Shown here: positions 1 through 11,044 of the stretch, piece after piece | Position numbering within the stretch: position 1 is the stretch's first letter | Layout: each line of letters opens with the position of its first letter | Origin: Ambrosia x helenae | Taxonomy: Eukaryota > Streptophyta > Magnoliopsida > Asterales > Asteraceae | DNA length: 64,000 nt | Reading direction: 5' to 3' | NCBI GenBank assembly: GCA_030844895.1 | Contig: CM061231.1 | Coordinates: 4,284,001 to 4,348,000 of the forward strand | Program-made: the position numbers and the translations under genes | Notes under the pieces: model-generated | Told to the model about the DNA's origin: nothing | Seen by the model: only the letters and a program-made list of their open reading frames with translations | Database searches by the model: none

Positions 1-279
1 TGAAGTTGCTATAATACCCTCCATCATCTTAACTGAGAAAAACTATATTTTTCAAACAAAAGACAACACACATCATTACAAACCCTAGTTGATCAAACAA
101 AGCTAAAACTTTGAAGTAAAAACCATAACAAACAATCAAAAAGAACAAAATCACACTCACAGATTCATTAATTGGACCAAAATTTCATCAACTTTGCCTA
201 TCTGAGTCTTGTTTTGAAGGTAAATTGGAGCACTAAAATAAGGTATCTTTTCCAGTGGTTCGAAAGCATGGCGAGCACT
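1..279. other. No recognisable gene, AT-rich flank
   Basis: This AT-rich stretch has no coding region I can support. It leads into the gag remnant that follows and may be decayed leader sequence of the same retrotransposon. Confidence 0.4.
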
Positions 280-1235
280 TTTGTGAACAACGAGTGTCCA
301 AACGAACTTCGCGTTTGATATGCTGCAAGTGTCCTTCAAAAAGGGGCATTAACTTGGTGGAATGGCGAAAAACGCAATCGGGGCACTGAAGTTGCCTTAG
401 CACTGACTTGGGAGGAAGTTAAAGAGTTAATGATTGCAAAGTTTTGCCCTAGAAATGAAATCAAGAAGTTAGAAGATTTATTTTATGAGTTAAAACAAGA
501 CAGTAGAGAAATTCTAGCGTATACTACTAGATATCATGAACTCAGTGTACTTGTTCCTCATATGGTTACCCCGCTATCTCGAGCAATAGAGAAGTATATT
601 AAGGGTCTACCTGACCTAATTCAGGACACTGTCACCGGTAGCAAGCTCGCTATGGTAGAAGAAGCAATTTAGCTTGCATCTACTTTAACAGACAAACATG
701 TAAAGAAAGGAAACTTGGTTAGGAAGGACACCAAGGCGTCTACTGATAAAACCACCCTTGTCGCTGAATTGTCTAAGACTGCTTCAACTAAAGCCGCCAC
801 TACTTCTTCAAACTCCAAGAAACGAATGGGCGATAATCAGAACTATGCTGTTGTGAACCCTGTGGCTCAACCTCCTATCAAGAAAGCCTACACGTGAATC
901 CATCCTCAATGCAACACTTGCAAGTATCATCACCCTACGAATCTTCCATGTCACCAATGCATTACATGTGGAAGGTTTGGGCACTTTGCTGCTACTTGTC
1001 GAGTGATGGTTAGGACACAAGGTACTCCTCAAATTGTGGAAGGTTTGGGCACTTTGCCGCTACCCAAGAACCATTGCCGATTACTAACGGTCGGGCATGC
1101 TTTAATTGTGGTGACCCTAACCACATGCGACATTGATGCCCCGAAGTAAATAATATAAATCAGGTGGCACGTGGACGAGCTTTCAACATCAATGTCAATG
1201 AAGCAACTGGTCAAGATGACGTTAACCTCACTGGT
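280..1235 (+). pseudogene. Ty3/gypsy gag remnant
   Basis: Decayed capsid and nucleocapsid gene of a Ty3/gypsy LTR retrotransposon. Read across frames, 330-670 gives a retrotransposon gag domain with the block ALTWWNG, then WEEVKELMIAKFCPR and YHELSVLVPHMV, the usual order in plant gag. Two zinc-knuckle-like regions follow: CNTCKYHH...CHQCITCGRFGHFAATC near 910-1005, and CFNCGDPNHMRH near 1100-1135. The text continues into a region resembling the gag-protease linker (RAFNINVNEA, about 1170-1205) and is then lost. It is broken: a TAG at 670 sits where a Q codon is expected, another stop lies at 895, there is a short internal duplication around 970-1060 (GGAAGGTTTGGGCACTTTG twice), and the frame changes. 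No protease, reverse transcriptase or LTR is found nearby. The Tekay/Del clade is a guess from the linker. Confidence 0.85.
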
Positions 1236-1768
1236 TAAACCATGGATGTGATCTTCTTAAGTCTCGAGAATCCAATACTTGTGCTTTCACTTTCTTGATT
1301 CCATTATCATTTTGTACCCAATTGTGTCGTACTCATAAGCATATAGCATTTAGAAATCTCTTTGCATACTATTACGTACGAACACGGTTGAAAATTTAAT
1401 ATTTGATCATGTTTATTTTAATCTTAGAAATTTAAGACTATGCCTTACATTTTATTGAAACATTTGAACTTGATTTCTATGATAACCAAATTATTTGACA
1501 CTTGATCCTAAAAAACTTTTCTAAAAACATAATTGTTTGTTGTTACCTTTGAACATTTGCTATAATCAACTAGTGAGATCATATTTATATTTAATGCTTG
1601 TCGCAACTACAAACTTGCTTACATTTGTGTATTATCATCTTGCAACTTACATATTGAACTACAAAAAACAATTATTACATTTGCTATATTTATCCACTCA
1701 AAAACATCTTACTTAGAGGGCTTCCCTGATGGTGTTAGTCCATACTTAAACTTTTGTTATGCTTCAAG
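1236..1768. other. No gene seen
   Basis: AT-rich sequence without coding potential or a recognisable repeat. It may be decayed retrotransposon sequence. Confidence 0.4.
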
Positions 1769-1954
1769 CAGGGACGAAGTATTGTGAGGGCCAGGGGTGG
1801 CCCTGCCCCCCCTGTTTTTTGGCACAGTTGTGGAAATTTGCGATTTTTGTATGTAAATTTAGTCTGGGTTGAATCCGGCCCGTCGATTTGCCACTACCGA
1901 TCGGAAAAAATTGAGTCCGGCCCCCGCCGATTGACGAACCAAGCTTCGCCACTG
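1769..1954. mobile_element. hAT-like miniature element (186 bp)
   Basis: A short non-coding DNA transposon. It begins CAGGGACGAAGT and ends CTTCGCCACTG, so the ends are imperfect inverted repeats. It is flanked by a perfect 8-bp target duplication, GCTTCAAG, at 1761-1768 and 1955-1962. Eight-base duplications with CA(G)GGG-type ends are typical of the hAT superfamily. A relative with similar ends lies at 21190-21356. It sits about 240 bp upstream of the CID-like start codon, so it is in or near that gene's promoter. Confidence 0.75.
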
Positions 1955-2002
1955 GCTTCAAGCCGTTGCAAACCAACGTAATTGCCCACGTTATTACCGC
2001 CA

Positions 2003-2005
<3 letters not shown>

Positions 2006-2033
<28 letters not shown>
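2006..2033 (+). repeat. Poly(A) run, 28 A
   Basis: An uninterrupted adenine run just upstream of the probable 5' leader of the CID-like gene. It could be the tail of an old retroposed sequence or simple slippage. Confidence 0.7.
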
Positions 2034-2034
<1 letters not shown>

Positions 2035-2196
2035 TTTGACAAATACTCCTAAACCAAGCACATGAACAATAACTGAACTCTTGTTTCTCTTTCAATTTTC
2101 AACGACCCTTGTTTCTTCCCACCCAAACCTATCAATCCATCCATCCATCCTCGTCTTCTGATCATATTCTTCTTTAATTATCTGGATATTAAATTA
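2034..2196 (+). promoter_or_regulatory. Probable 5' leader of the CID-like gene
   Basis: A pyrimidine-rich stretch (TCTTGTTTCTCTTTC, CATCCATCCATCC) leads directly to the ATG at 2197, as plant 5' leaders often do. No convincing TATA box could be fixed, so the transcription start is unknown. Confidence 0.4.
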
Positions 2197-5100
2197 ATGG
2201 CTGAAAATTCCGGCGATGAATCTGCAGCACCAACACCAGAATTTGATTCAAATTCTGATTCACGTTTACTATATGAATTTGGGCTCCGAACTATTAGGGA
2301 TATTATTTACAATTATGAGCTGTCTAATGAGTTTCCCTTATACAATTTTGATCGCAACGATTTCCTTTTCCCTTTTTTTATGCGTCACTCTAATAATCTC
2401 AAGGTATGTTTTTATTTTTTTATACATTTATATAAATTTCGTCTTCTTTGAGCTATAATTTAACTATGTTTGGAAGTTGGTTATTTAAATTGCTAATTTG
2501 TTTTTTTTTTTTTTTTTTTATCATTTTACCACTTGCATCTTTAAGAGGTAACCGCGTTTTAAACTCAAACTTTATTTTTATCTCAATTAGGTTAAACAAC
2601 TTTCATATATTATAACGTAGGGGTGTGCATGGGTCGGTTTGGTTCGGTTTTTACCATTAACCATAACCGTAACCACTATTTCGGTTATGGGATTTCCTTA
2701 ACCATAACCAAACTTCAGTTATGGTTAATCGGTTATAAATTCGGTTATGGTTTGGTTATGGTTATTTCGGTTATTTACCATAAACTTCAACTAAAACTAA
2801 CTTTCGACTAAAGTTTAAAAATTAAAATTGTATGGGTCTACAAAATAAAAAATGGAACCTACGATGGTGGACTTAGCTTAAGTTTTTTTTTTTTTTAATA
2901 AGACTAACAAGATTACATTTTTTTTAAACTACGAATGGATGATCCTTATTAATAAGATTTTTTTAGACAATAAAAAAAACTTATTTAAGCCTAAGTTTAA
3001 TTATTTATTAAAATAAAGGTCACCAAAATCAAGATTGTGTTGTTAGTAGCATACTTTTATTTTAGTTGAAAACCTCTACACGGTTAGTGTAAAACATAAT
3101 ACATAGTCTTAAAACTTGAAGTTCCGTTCGGTTATGGTTATATTGGTTAACCAAAGTTTCAAAACCATGACCACAACCGCTCGGTCGGTTATAGAAATTT
3201 CATAACCATAACCAATAACCATTGGTTATGTTGGTTATTGGTTAAAATCGGTTCGGTTATGTTGGTTATGGTTCGGTTATTGGTTATGGTGGTTAATTTT
3301 GCTCACCCCTATTATTACGTGACTTAATTAGAATACTTTTGAAACTTGATTACTATTACATGAAGTTTTCCTATTCTTTAAATATGCATGACATAACGGG
3401 CGGGGCGGATTGTCCGGGCATGGGCCCTTCTAAAAGATGTCAGTTTGGTTCGGGTGGAACGGGTCGGACAAAAATGGGTACGGTCCGTATGGGTCGAAAT
3501 GGTTCATTTTGGAAACAACCATAATTCTCAAATTATTAGACAAATGTTTATCTGATTATTGTGTTGCATTACTATAGATGCAAATCCAAACAAGAACACA
3601 ATTACTTAATTTTCGCCTTTTTTTTATGTTAAACAAAATCTGTTACGTGTGTTTATGTCGCTATATGTGAATAAATTTGCAGGTTATGGTTGTTGCCAAG
3701 GTTATGTTTTGCTTGTTGTCACTTGAATGATAGGTTTTAATAAAGTTTTAAAAAGCGCGCCTCAGCGCTCAGGTGCGCTTAAGCGCGAGGCGACTAGTGT
3801 ACAAAAAGCGCAAAACTTATAACATAACTCGTAATCTTGATCATTTGTATGAAGTATCAACCACATCAGACTTTCGACTTGCATGTTCAAAAAAGATTAT
3901 TGATGTTATGTTTTCGAATTATGTTTACCTCACAACATGAGAATTCATATTTGGTTCCATTTCATAGTTCTATAAATACTTCTATTTTTGACGTTTTTAT
4001 ATTTCGATAATGTTGTCAGTGGAGATATAAGCATAGCCAGGGGAGAAAACAGTCAAATGGGAGAGAGTTAAAAGCTCAAAAAGAAGACAGGATCAAGAGA
4101 ACTGTATATGTTTCCGACGTTGATCATAATGTGAGTAAGAATCATCATATTCTCATTCACTTCTTGCAGTCAATGAAAGTCATGCAATCCATTTTACTTA
4201 GGTTAATGTTGTTTTAGGTCACTGAAGATCAACTTGCTGCCCTGTTTAGCACCTATGGACAAGTAACACCTTTGGCCTTGTAATTTAATTTTTAATTTGC
4301 AACTTACTGGTCTATTGATTATTTGAACATTTTGTATGCCGCTATGAAGGTTGTAGACTGTCGAGTATGCGGCGATCCACATTCTTGTCTCCGCTTTGCA
4401 TTTGTGGAATTTGCTGATAAGAGTATGTAGTGCATTTTAGCTTTAAACTTTTGAGGTTTTATAGGGCTAATAGCTTAAAATTGTTAACTAACTTTTTGTA
4501 TACCTGAAAATGATTATAGTTTCAAAATTTTTGATCGAAGCTAACTAATTAACTTTCAAACATTTTATGTTAAGATAATAAAATCACTCGGTAACAGATC
4601 AAAATGTTGTCGTTGAAGCTAACTTGTCGCTTGGTTTAAAAAAGCGCGCCTAGGCTCAAAGCTCAACAAGGCTCAAGCCCCTGCGCTTTTGGTCACTTAA
4701 GGTGCGCTTTTTTTTTTTTTAAAAAAAAAGCCCACGAGTGGCGCGATTTCTTGGCAAAAAATTGACCCCGAGGCACGCACCACATATATTTTTCGTATTA
4801 TTGTGCATTAGCTTGTTGTACAACATAATTTTCAGGTTGTACATGTATGCAATTCCATATTAAAACATATATAAAGCTTACTGCTCTCAAAATATTGGGT
4901 AAACGATGCTAGAAACTTACAGGAAATATATAAAAAGTTACATAATTATTTGCGCCCCGGTACGAAAAGCGGTGCGCCTTTGCGCTTGGCGCCTCAGTTT
5001 TAGACATCGTCGCTTTTGTGCGCTTTTCGCTTTTTAAAACCAAGACTTGTCGTCAACTGTGACCATGTCAGGTTTTTTTTTTTTTTTTAATGATGGCAGA

Positions 5101-6845
5101 TTCTGCAAGATCAGCTCTTAGTCTTTGTGGCATAATGTTGGGGTTCTCTCAAATTAAGGTTTTGCCTTCAAAAACTGCAATTCTTCCTGTTAATCCTACT
5201 TTCCTTCCCAAGGTAAGAATCACTCAGATGATAACAGTATCCAATTTTTAGGTAAAATAATTATTTATTTAAAAATCCAGTCAGAAGATGAGAAGGAGAT
5301 GTGTGCCAGGACAGTCTACTGTACAAATATTGATAAACAGGTTGAACCTTGGTTCTTATTTTTTCCATTTTTTTTTTTGTAATTATCCTTTTAATTAAAT
5401 GAATTTTTTTCTTATACTTATTTAAGAATTAAAATACAATAAATAGGTTCTTTCCTGCAAAATGAAAAAAGAATCATAAGAATAGTTGTATTGCAGGTTT
5501 CTCGAGATGAAGTCAAGAACTTTTTCGAAGCAAGATGTGGCAAGGTTAGGACTGTGTTCAATTTTTTTTTTATTATTTAACCTTTTCTTGTTGCGGGTTG
5601 TACTTTGATCAAATGTTACTAAGTATGTTTCTATGTTGAACTTGTTATGAAGGTTTCTCACATCAAGCTTTCAGGGGACCATGTTCGTTCGCGAATTGCC
5701 TTTGTCGAATTTGTTAAGGTAAGTTTTAATATTTGTTTCAAGTACTCTGTAGGAGTTTCGTGCGCCTTTACATGGATTAAATATGCCAAATGTTAACTTA
5801 ACAAGATGTCAATTTTGAGTCATTCACTGATGAATGAGTTGATTTGGGTTATATTTTATGTACCTGTTAATCAATACTCTTTGGGTTCCCTGTGGGTTTC
5901 AGGTATGCCCGTTTATGGTCTTATGCGGTAAAGGTTACCCATTGGGAATGACGATTACCCGGATATCGATCTTAAAGTAACGTTAAATACCGACTTGAAA
6001 CATTAAATATTTGGCTCACTTATAACAATTCTTTAAATTCTAATAATTTCATTTTTCTAAATTCTAACTTCACCATGCTATTTGTTCTACATTTTAAGAT
6101 TATATGTACACTCGGATTCGGGTAATTGGGCGGATATCACCCAATACCACACGCGTTCCAACCATGTTAAACTCTTTTAAACTAATTGTACACCTTGTCC
6201 CATAACCGATTGCCCATTTGAATGTGTCGTGGTTTGGGTTTGTTTGTCATCCCTAGTTGTAGTTTATCTCAAATGGATAATAAAATTTGTTGGCAAGAGA
6301 ATGGGTCAAATGAACTCGACATGTTAATTCTTTTCACGGGCAGCCTGCTCGCTCCATGTCGGCTGATCGCCTTTCTCCTCTCCCTCTGTCCACATGACGT
6401 GCATCCTTTTCACTGGCACGTCCTTGCTGAAGGATTTTTGGGCGCATCTCTCTCTTGCACGTCCTCCCTGCTCGTTTCTCTTTCTTCCACATTGGACCAT
6501 GGGCCTACACGGGCGACTGCGATGGAGACAGTCTTATTAAAATAAAAGCCAATATCAATTTGTGATGTGTATCGTTAGGGATTTCGTGATAATGTTTTTT
6601 TTTCCTAATAGTTTAAACAATTTGCAGGTAGAGAGTGCGATTATGGCATTGGATTGCTCTGGACAGACACTTGGAACCCAACCAATCAGGTTAATTTCAA
6701 TATATAAAATATATTTAGTTACGACTTGTAAAATCTTGAAAAGCAGTGCCTTGCTTAACAAACATAATGTGTTCATTCTTAAAGGGTGAGTCCTTCCAAG
6801 ACACCTGTGAGGGGTCGAGTGGCTCACTCTTCTCCAGCCAACTGA
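2197..6845 (+). CDS. CID8-13-like RNA-binding protein, two RRMs, degenerate PAM2
   Basis: Ten exons with GT-AG introns: 2197-2403, 4020-4130, 4218-4262, 4350-4422, 5100-5212, 5281-5340, 5497-5544, 5653-5718, 6628-6689 and 6785-6845. They join in frame to 281 residues. RRM1 (about 95-185) starts RTVYVSDVDHN and has LRFAFVEFAD as RNP1. RRM2 (about 195-270) starts RTVYCTNIDKQ and has SRIAFVEFVK. The repeated SPSKTPVR and LPSKTAILPVNPTFLPK ends are hallmarks of the Arabidopsis CID8-CID13 group, which bind poly(A)-binding protein through a PAM2 motif and act in cytoplasmic mRNA control. Exon 2 encodes the usual basic linker (WRYKHSQGRK). Exon 1 is unusual: where PAM2 (LNPxAxEFVPP) is expected it has YNFDRNDFLFPF. 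The protein is shorter than the roughly 300-350 residues I recall for the family. All splice sites and frames are intact, so it could be expressed, but exon 1 is the least certain part because intron 1 is long and filled with repeats. Confidence 0.88.
2618..3311. mobile_element. hAT-like element built of GGTTATGGTTA words (694 bp)
   Basis: Lies in intron 1 of the CID-like gene. The ends are TAGGGGTGTGCA and TGCTCACCCCTA, near-perfect inverted repeats. The flanks TTATAACG (2610-2617) and TTATTACG (3312-3319) match at 7 of 8 bases, as expected for an aged hAT target duplication. The two outer parts consist almost entirely of iterated short words, GGTTATGG, GGTTCGG and their complements, around an AT-rich centre (about 2815-3120). 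No transposase is present. A sister of the same design but different words lies at 22146-22822. Confidence 0.75.
3385..3530. repeat. G-rich short-word stretch
   Basis: Iterated GGGTCGG, GGGCGGGGCGG and GGTTCGGGTGG words in intron 1, similar in style to the neighbouring hAT-like element but without ends I can define. It is probably a fragment of a related element. Confidence 0.35.
3749..3812. mobile_element. Fragment related to the 4630-5044 element
   Basis: The sequence GTTTTAAAAAGCGCGCC followed by AGCGC/GCGCT words repeats the end structure of the element at 4630-5044. Only one end is recognised, so this is a truncated copy within intron 1. Confidence 0.5.
4630..5044. mobile_element. GC-word TIR element, hAT-like (415 bp)
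   Basis: Inserted in intron 4 of the CID-like gene. It begins CTTGGTTTAAAAAAGCG and ends CGCTTTTTAAAACCAAG, which are inverted repeats. A perfect 8-bp target duplication, ACTTGTCG, flanks it at 4622-4629 and 5045-5052. Both ends are rich in GCGC, GCGCTTTT and GGCGC words on an otherwise AT-rich background. The size of the duplication suggests hAT. There is no coding capacity. Confidence 0.85.
5719..6627. other. Enlarged intron 8 of the CID-like gene
   Basis: This 909-bp intron contains iterated GGGTAATTGGG, ACCCGGATATC and GGATATCACCC words (about 5900-6250) and a GC-richer stretch (6330-6540) unlike the flanks. These look like inserted repeat pieces, but I cannot define their ends. The open frame at 6222-6545 has no recognisable protein features. 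Confidence 0.45.
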
Positions 6846-7450
6846 TCAAATATCCCTAGTGTATGCACCCATGCATCTGTGCGGTGGCGGTAATTTTCGA
6901 TCTTTTTGTTTCTTTTATCTTCAGAAAAAAGTTTGGCATTTTTGGCCTTGGCTACAATAGTATATGAACCATAGTGATGACAGTCCCAAAGTGTATTTTT
7001 TATTTTTTTGCTTCTACAGTGTTTGTTTTTCTATGCAACTATTTAAACAAAAGGAACATTTATTATTATAAGTGGAGTGATATATTTTACGGAATTAAAA
7101 TTATGATGAACAACTAGGTATAGTAAAAACTAAGTGAAGAAAAGGGGGTAAGGACTAGGACGTGTTGGAAATTAATCTTGACAATGGGGCTAAATTTGTG
7201 AATGGAAAAGTAGAGGGTTAGTTTGGTTTAACTGTGAAAGTTGAAGGGCCAAAGATAAAATGTGGGAAAATAAATTAAAAAGAGGAATAAGATTGGCTGT
7301 AAGATTTGTATATGTTGTTTTCTTATTAGGAGTAGAATTTAACTTAGGGAACAAGATGTTATGTGTTTGTATAGATAGAGGTGTAGAGTCTTTGTATTAT
7401 GTTATTTTTTTTTTGTTTACTTAATAAAAGTGTTGAACAAGTTTGTTCAT
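6846..7450 (+). terminator. 3' UTR and poly(A) signal of the CID-like gene
   Basis: Follows the TGA at 6843-6845. AT-rich sequence with T-rich tracts leads to AATAAA at 7423-7428, then a T/G-rich stretch, a plausible plant polyadenylation region. Confidence 0.45.
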
Positions 7451-7598
7451 ATTGTATGTTTGAGATTTCTGTTAGAGCCATAAACCCAAGTTAGTGTGTT
7501 GCTCCACTAGCCCAACCACTGAGTCTAAATTTAAATATAACTTAAGGCACTTTTGTATGCAAATCGCTACGTCTAGTTAGTCCATATATCTATATCTA

Positions 7599-7628
7599 CT
7601 AGTGGGAATGCCCGCGCGTTGCTGCGGG
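7599..7628 (-). mobile_element. Helitron-type 3' end (minus strand)
   Basis: Read on the minus strand this is a hairpin (CCCGCAGCAACGCGCGGG, positions 7628-7611) followed by CATTCCCA and CTAG, with T as the next base. A short GC hairpin followed by CTRR inserted before T is the Helitron 3' signature. The same hairpin core occurs on the plus strand at 13441-13470 and 20720-20749. The other end of this element is not identified. Confidence 0.6.
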
Positions 7629-8954
7629 TACTTATGTTTTTTTGGTGTAAGTTGCCCCGCGTATTTCAAGTAATTTATTTTTAATACCAATTTGTTAAGA
7701 AAACTAATATATCAATTCATAAAGAGCAAGATGGTATAAAACAAAGAGTTGACATTAAAAACAATAAAAGAAATGTATACGTCATTATGGACAAATCAAC
7801 CCAAATATAACTACAGGACCTGCATTGTTGGTTGCCACCTTTATCAAAACCCATATCTCATGTACAACCGTTTAGAACCCGAAGTCAAGAGGATATGCTA
7901 AGTGATATATCTAACTTGCATAATCACAAATCACAAACACAAATCACATAATATACACACAAAACTACACCAGCGCGTGTTGCGGCGCATTTAAATATGG
8001 GGTAACGAAAGTTCGAGTGATATCGGCATTCATATTAAAGTTGTGACATGTTAGCATACTAAAGTCAATTGTATAAGCCGAAACATGCCGAAAACTGCGT
8101 CATGTAGCAATCAAACGACCAGCTAGTAAAACATTAAGCATTACATCAAACATTACCATGATTCACTAACAGAGCATCAACAACATACCTTAACTTCGCT
8201 TGTCAACGACCTTTGTTGTTAAGTCCGCATTTTTTTCGTGATGATGCAGCAACTCGATTCGATTAGTATTCTACGTTGGTGTTCTGTAAACAATAAACGT
8301 AAGTAAAACCAACATACCAAATCGAGGACTTATGGTTAAGTTTTTTCCATACTTGTTGACCACCCAAACTATTAATCACCATTACATGTCAAATTCTTAG
8401 TTGATCGCTTGACTGGTAAATGATTAGCCACCATCAAAGAACTTTGCCACCACAACTAATAATTTGAATGGTAGCAATAAAGAACTTGCAACCGGTTGCA
8501 TTATGCAGTATATAGGACATATTTTACTAACCTTTGCATCAGTCTCCATCTAAGTAGTATTAGCTCCTGTATCTGGAACACCATTTGCAATGTTTTCATT
8601 TGTTGTAGGCACATAAGCTTGAGTCTTATGTCAATCCATCTTTGTTACAATTCAAGCACGAATGACCAACAAAATTAAAAAAAATTTAATAGTTTGTAAC
8701 TCCAAAATAACTCACATGTGCAACTTCAAGTGGGCTTTAACCTTCATCTTGGCACGCTAACCTTTTGTTGCTACATCAAACAACGTTTCATGAGAGTATC
8801 ATATTCGAGTCCAGGGTGGTGGGAATATAATGAAATTCAATCTATGAATGAATATGGAAAATTAAATGCGGGATCAAATATTTAGAACTTTAACATTATA
8901 TAGTTTGATTGCATAAGAACAAACGTTTTAACCATTTCACTATAAAAGAACACC
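7629..8954. other. No gene seen, likely Helitron body
   Basis: AT-rich sequence just inside a Helitron-type end. It has no coding region I can support and no clear repeats. A second GC word (AGCGCGTGTTGCGGCGC, 7974-7990) resembles the Helitron hairpin core but lacks the CTAG. Confidence 0.35.
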
Positions 8955-9115
8955 TTAGATTCGTAAAAGAAGTTGTTCCAAGAGCACAAACATGGTGACA
9001 TCAGGCTTCATATTGGTATCAACAGCAGTGGCTGCAAAGCCACTAACACTACTTCTATAGGTAGTTACCGGATCTCGTTTGAGTGCTATATCGTAAATCT
9101 CCAATTTCCCAAAAA
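8955..9115 (-). pseudogene. Exon-like fragment of an unknown gene
   Basis: On the minus strand a continuous frame reads KLEIYDIALKRDPVTTYR, then SVSGFAATAVDTNMKPDVTMF. It looks like genuine protein sequence but I do not recognise the family. It ends in a stop soon after and has no matching neighbouring exons. Its place between a Helitron-type end and other gene fragments suggests a captured fragment. Confidence 0.35.
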
Positions 9116-9775
9116 ACGAAAATACCATAGATAAGGGTAAATTTAACGGTTCTCTTCATCTTCATCAATCCACCTAAAGGTATAAACAACATCATGAACC
9201 CACATTACAGCTAAAAAAGAAGCCGAATTAAACCACATAAGTGCCAATCAAGCAATTTGCCATTTAGTACACGAGCCAAGTAATGATTATTATTTATTAT
9301 AAACATGACTTTTTCAACTAATAATCTATTCCCAAATTAAAAAGGCTAACAACCTTACTCAAAATGATCCAAGAAATGAATCAAATAAATAGGGATATAA
9401 CAAAGACCTAAGTGCACCTTCTATTGGATATAACAGAGAGCTTAAAGCTTACTTTAAATATCGTAAATATGTGTAGTTGTTTAGTTTTGTATACTTGAAT
9501 TTATTTAATTTATTTTATGTCCATGACCATTTCACCTATTTACTATAACTCTTGTATCATGTCTACAATTTGGTTAAACACATACCCCTGCAATAACACA
9601 CAAATTGATTAAACTTCAAAGCATGTTCTTTTTTTCGCAGAAGCAAATCTGCATGCTCGTTACCAAGACTCAAGAAAACGCACATAATTCCTCAAACTTG
9701 ACCAATAGTTTAACAATAAACCAAGGTAAATATGCTTCTGAACATTATAGACAAATAAAAAGCACCTGACTTTAC

Positions 9776-9853
9776 CTTCTCAGAATCCTTGCTAACGGTG
9801 TGGCGACCACTAAACATAGCAGCAAGCATCGAATGAGGCTCCCTATGACCATA
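9776..9853 (-). pseudogene. BTB/POZ domain gene fragment
   Basis: The minus strand reads GHREPHSMLAAMFSGRHTVS, then KDSEK, directly followed by a GT splice donor at 9775-9774. The block REP-SMLAAMFSGRHTV is the signature of the T1/BTB domain in plant FIP2-like and related BTB/POZ proteins, which act as adaptors for cullin-3 ubiquitin ligases. Only this single exon piece is present. The continuation expected after the intron (the GYVFIDRDG region) is absent, so this is a fragment, probably captured by a Helitron. Confidence 0.65.
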
Positions 9854-9939
9854 ACACTTGACAAACACCATACATTTGAAAAAAAAAACAATATGGAGAA
9901 AACTAACCAAGAGCTACAAGATGCGAATTAAGAAAAGGG

Positions 9940-10062
9940 TATTAGGAAAAGCCTCACTTGTATTGATATCAGGCTCATTCACATGGCCATATACAGCCAA
10001 CACACCATCCATCGATGCTTCCACACCCTTCGAAGTAAAGATTGGCGCTTCTTCTTAACCCG
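9940..10062 (-). pseudogene. Exon-like fragment of an unknown gene
   Basis: The minus strand contains an uninterrupted frame with EAPIFTSKGVEASMDGVLAV and YGHVNEPDINTSEAF. The composition is protein-like but I do not recognise the family. It lies about 90 bp from the BTB fragment in the same orientation, so the two may come from one captured region. Confidence 0.3.
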
Positions 10063-10159
10063 ATTTCATCTTGTCAATATATCGCTTTAGTAAAGATTCT
10101 TAGAATTGATATAAGAACTCCTGTAATCAATTAACAACTTTAGTATTATTCTCAATTCA

Positions 10160-10520
10160 TCCTGATCATGTGGCCTAGTGGTAAAAGGGTCGGTTCTCTC
10201 TTTGGGGGAGCCGGGTTCAATTCCCACGGGAGGCATGTGATGGATACCCCCACCCTTGTGGTGGGGTAGGTGGTTGGGAAGTGATGGAGAGACCCTTGAC
10301 CCTTGTGGTCATGGGTTCGACTCCTGATCCCTCCAGGTTTTACCGGTTCACTACCGTCGTGCCTTCGGGCGGGTTTGTGGGCCGGGTTTTCCCTGGAACA
10401 GGAGACGGGTGGGCCGAAGGGCTCTGTCCGTACGGACTAGAGGCCGTCTGGGGCCCCTTTCGGCCATTGGGGGCCGCGTACAGAGTACCCGGCAATACTT
10501 TAGTTGATCGTTCAAAAAAA
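10160..10520 (+). mobile_element. tRNA-derived SINE, copy 1 (361 bp)
   Basis: A complete SINE flanked by a perfect 18-bp target duplication, AGTATTATTCTCAATTCA (10142-10159 and 10521-10538). The head has a polymerase III A box (TGGCCTAGTGGTAA, 10171-10184) and B box (GGTTCAATTCC, 10214-10224). A second B-box-like GGTTCGACTCC lies at 10314-10324. The central block GGTTTTACCGGTTCACTAC plus GTGCCTTCGGGCGGGT is shared with the copies at 18152 and 24248. The 3' end is an A run. The intact duplication points to a fairly recent insertion. Confidence 0.92.
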
Positions 10521-10538
10521 AGTATTATTCTCAATTCA

Positions 10539-11041
10539 ATTAAGTCAAGCAAGGTCCCTGATAATATCCTCAATACATTAATTATAAAAGAATAAATTGA
10601 AACCCTAAATAAATAAATGGCATTAAGCAGCAGTGCCGACAACAACAGACTGCTGCATATACCTCTCAGGCATTTCACCGGCGGCACCAATAACCCCACC
10701 CTGACCAAGGCATCGACGATACCAGACAAGGCAACAGCGGCAACAGAAACATAAAATCCTGTGTAAACACCGACCAGGGACAACAAACAATGAGATATTA
10801 ATAATAATAACTTACTTGCTAGTAGCCAGCACCATTACGGTACCAATTACTTTTCTTATGTGAATCACCGAATTCTTCTCTCCAAGTTCCATCTAGAGAT
10901 TGAAGAAGATGAGACCCTTCGTTGAAGAACTGATGTTTCATAAACCTTGAATTGATGATAATTGAAAGTTTGAAGATGATTATTAGGGCTATATTCAATT
11001 CAGGCAGGACCTGAAGGGATTTGAACATCGGTTTTAGTCTT
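10539..11041. other. No gene established
   Basis: Contains short minus-strand frames, including one ending GQGGVIGAAGEMPERYMQQ near 10630-10700, which may be another captured exon piece. I do not recognise it and cannot define exon borders. Confidence 0.25.
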
Positions 11042-11044
11042 TTA

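Noticed and set aside
2006..2033. Processed retrogene tail
   Set aside because: No upstream coding sequence or target duplication was found. Simple slippage cannot be excluded.
6222..6545. Open frame of 107 codons in intron 8 of the CID-like gene
   Set aside because: No domain, signal or codon pattern. Flanking exons splice across it.
10281..10786. Open frames of 104 and 148 codons over the SINE at 10160-10520
   Set aside because: They cover the GC-rich non-coding body of a SINE with exact target duplications. The frames are by-products of its composition.
10622..10790. Possible last exon ending EMPERYMQQSVVVGTAA
   Set aside because: Short, no recognised family and no upstream exon. Kept only as a note.
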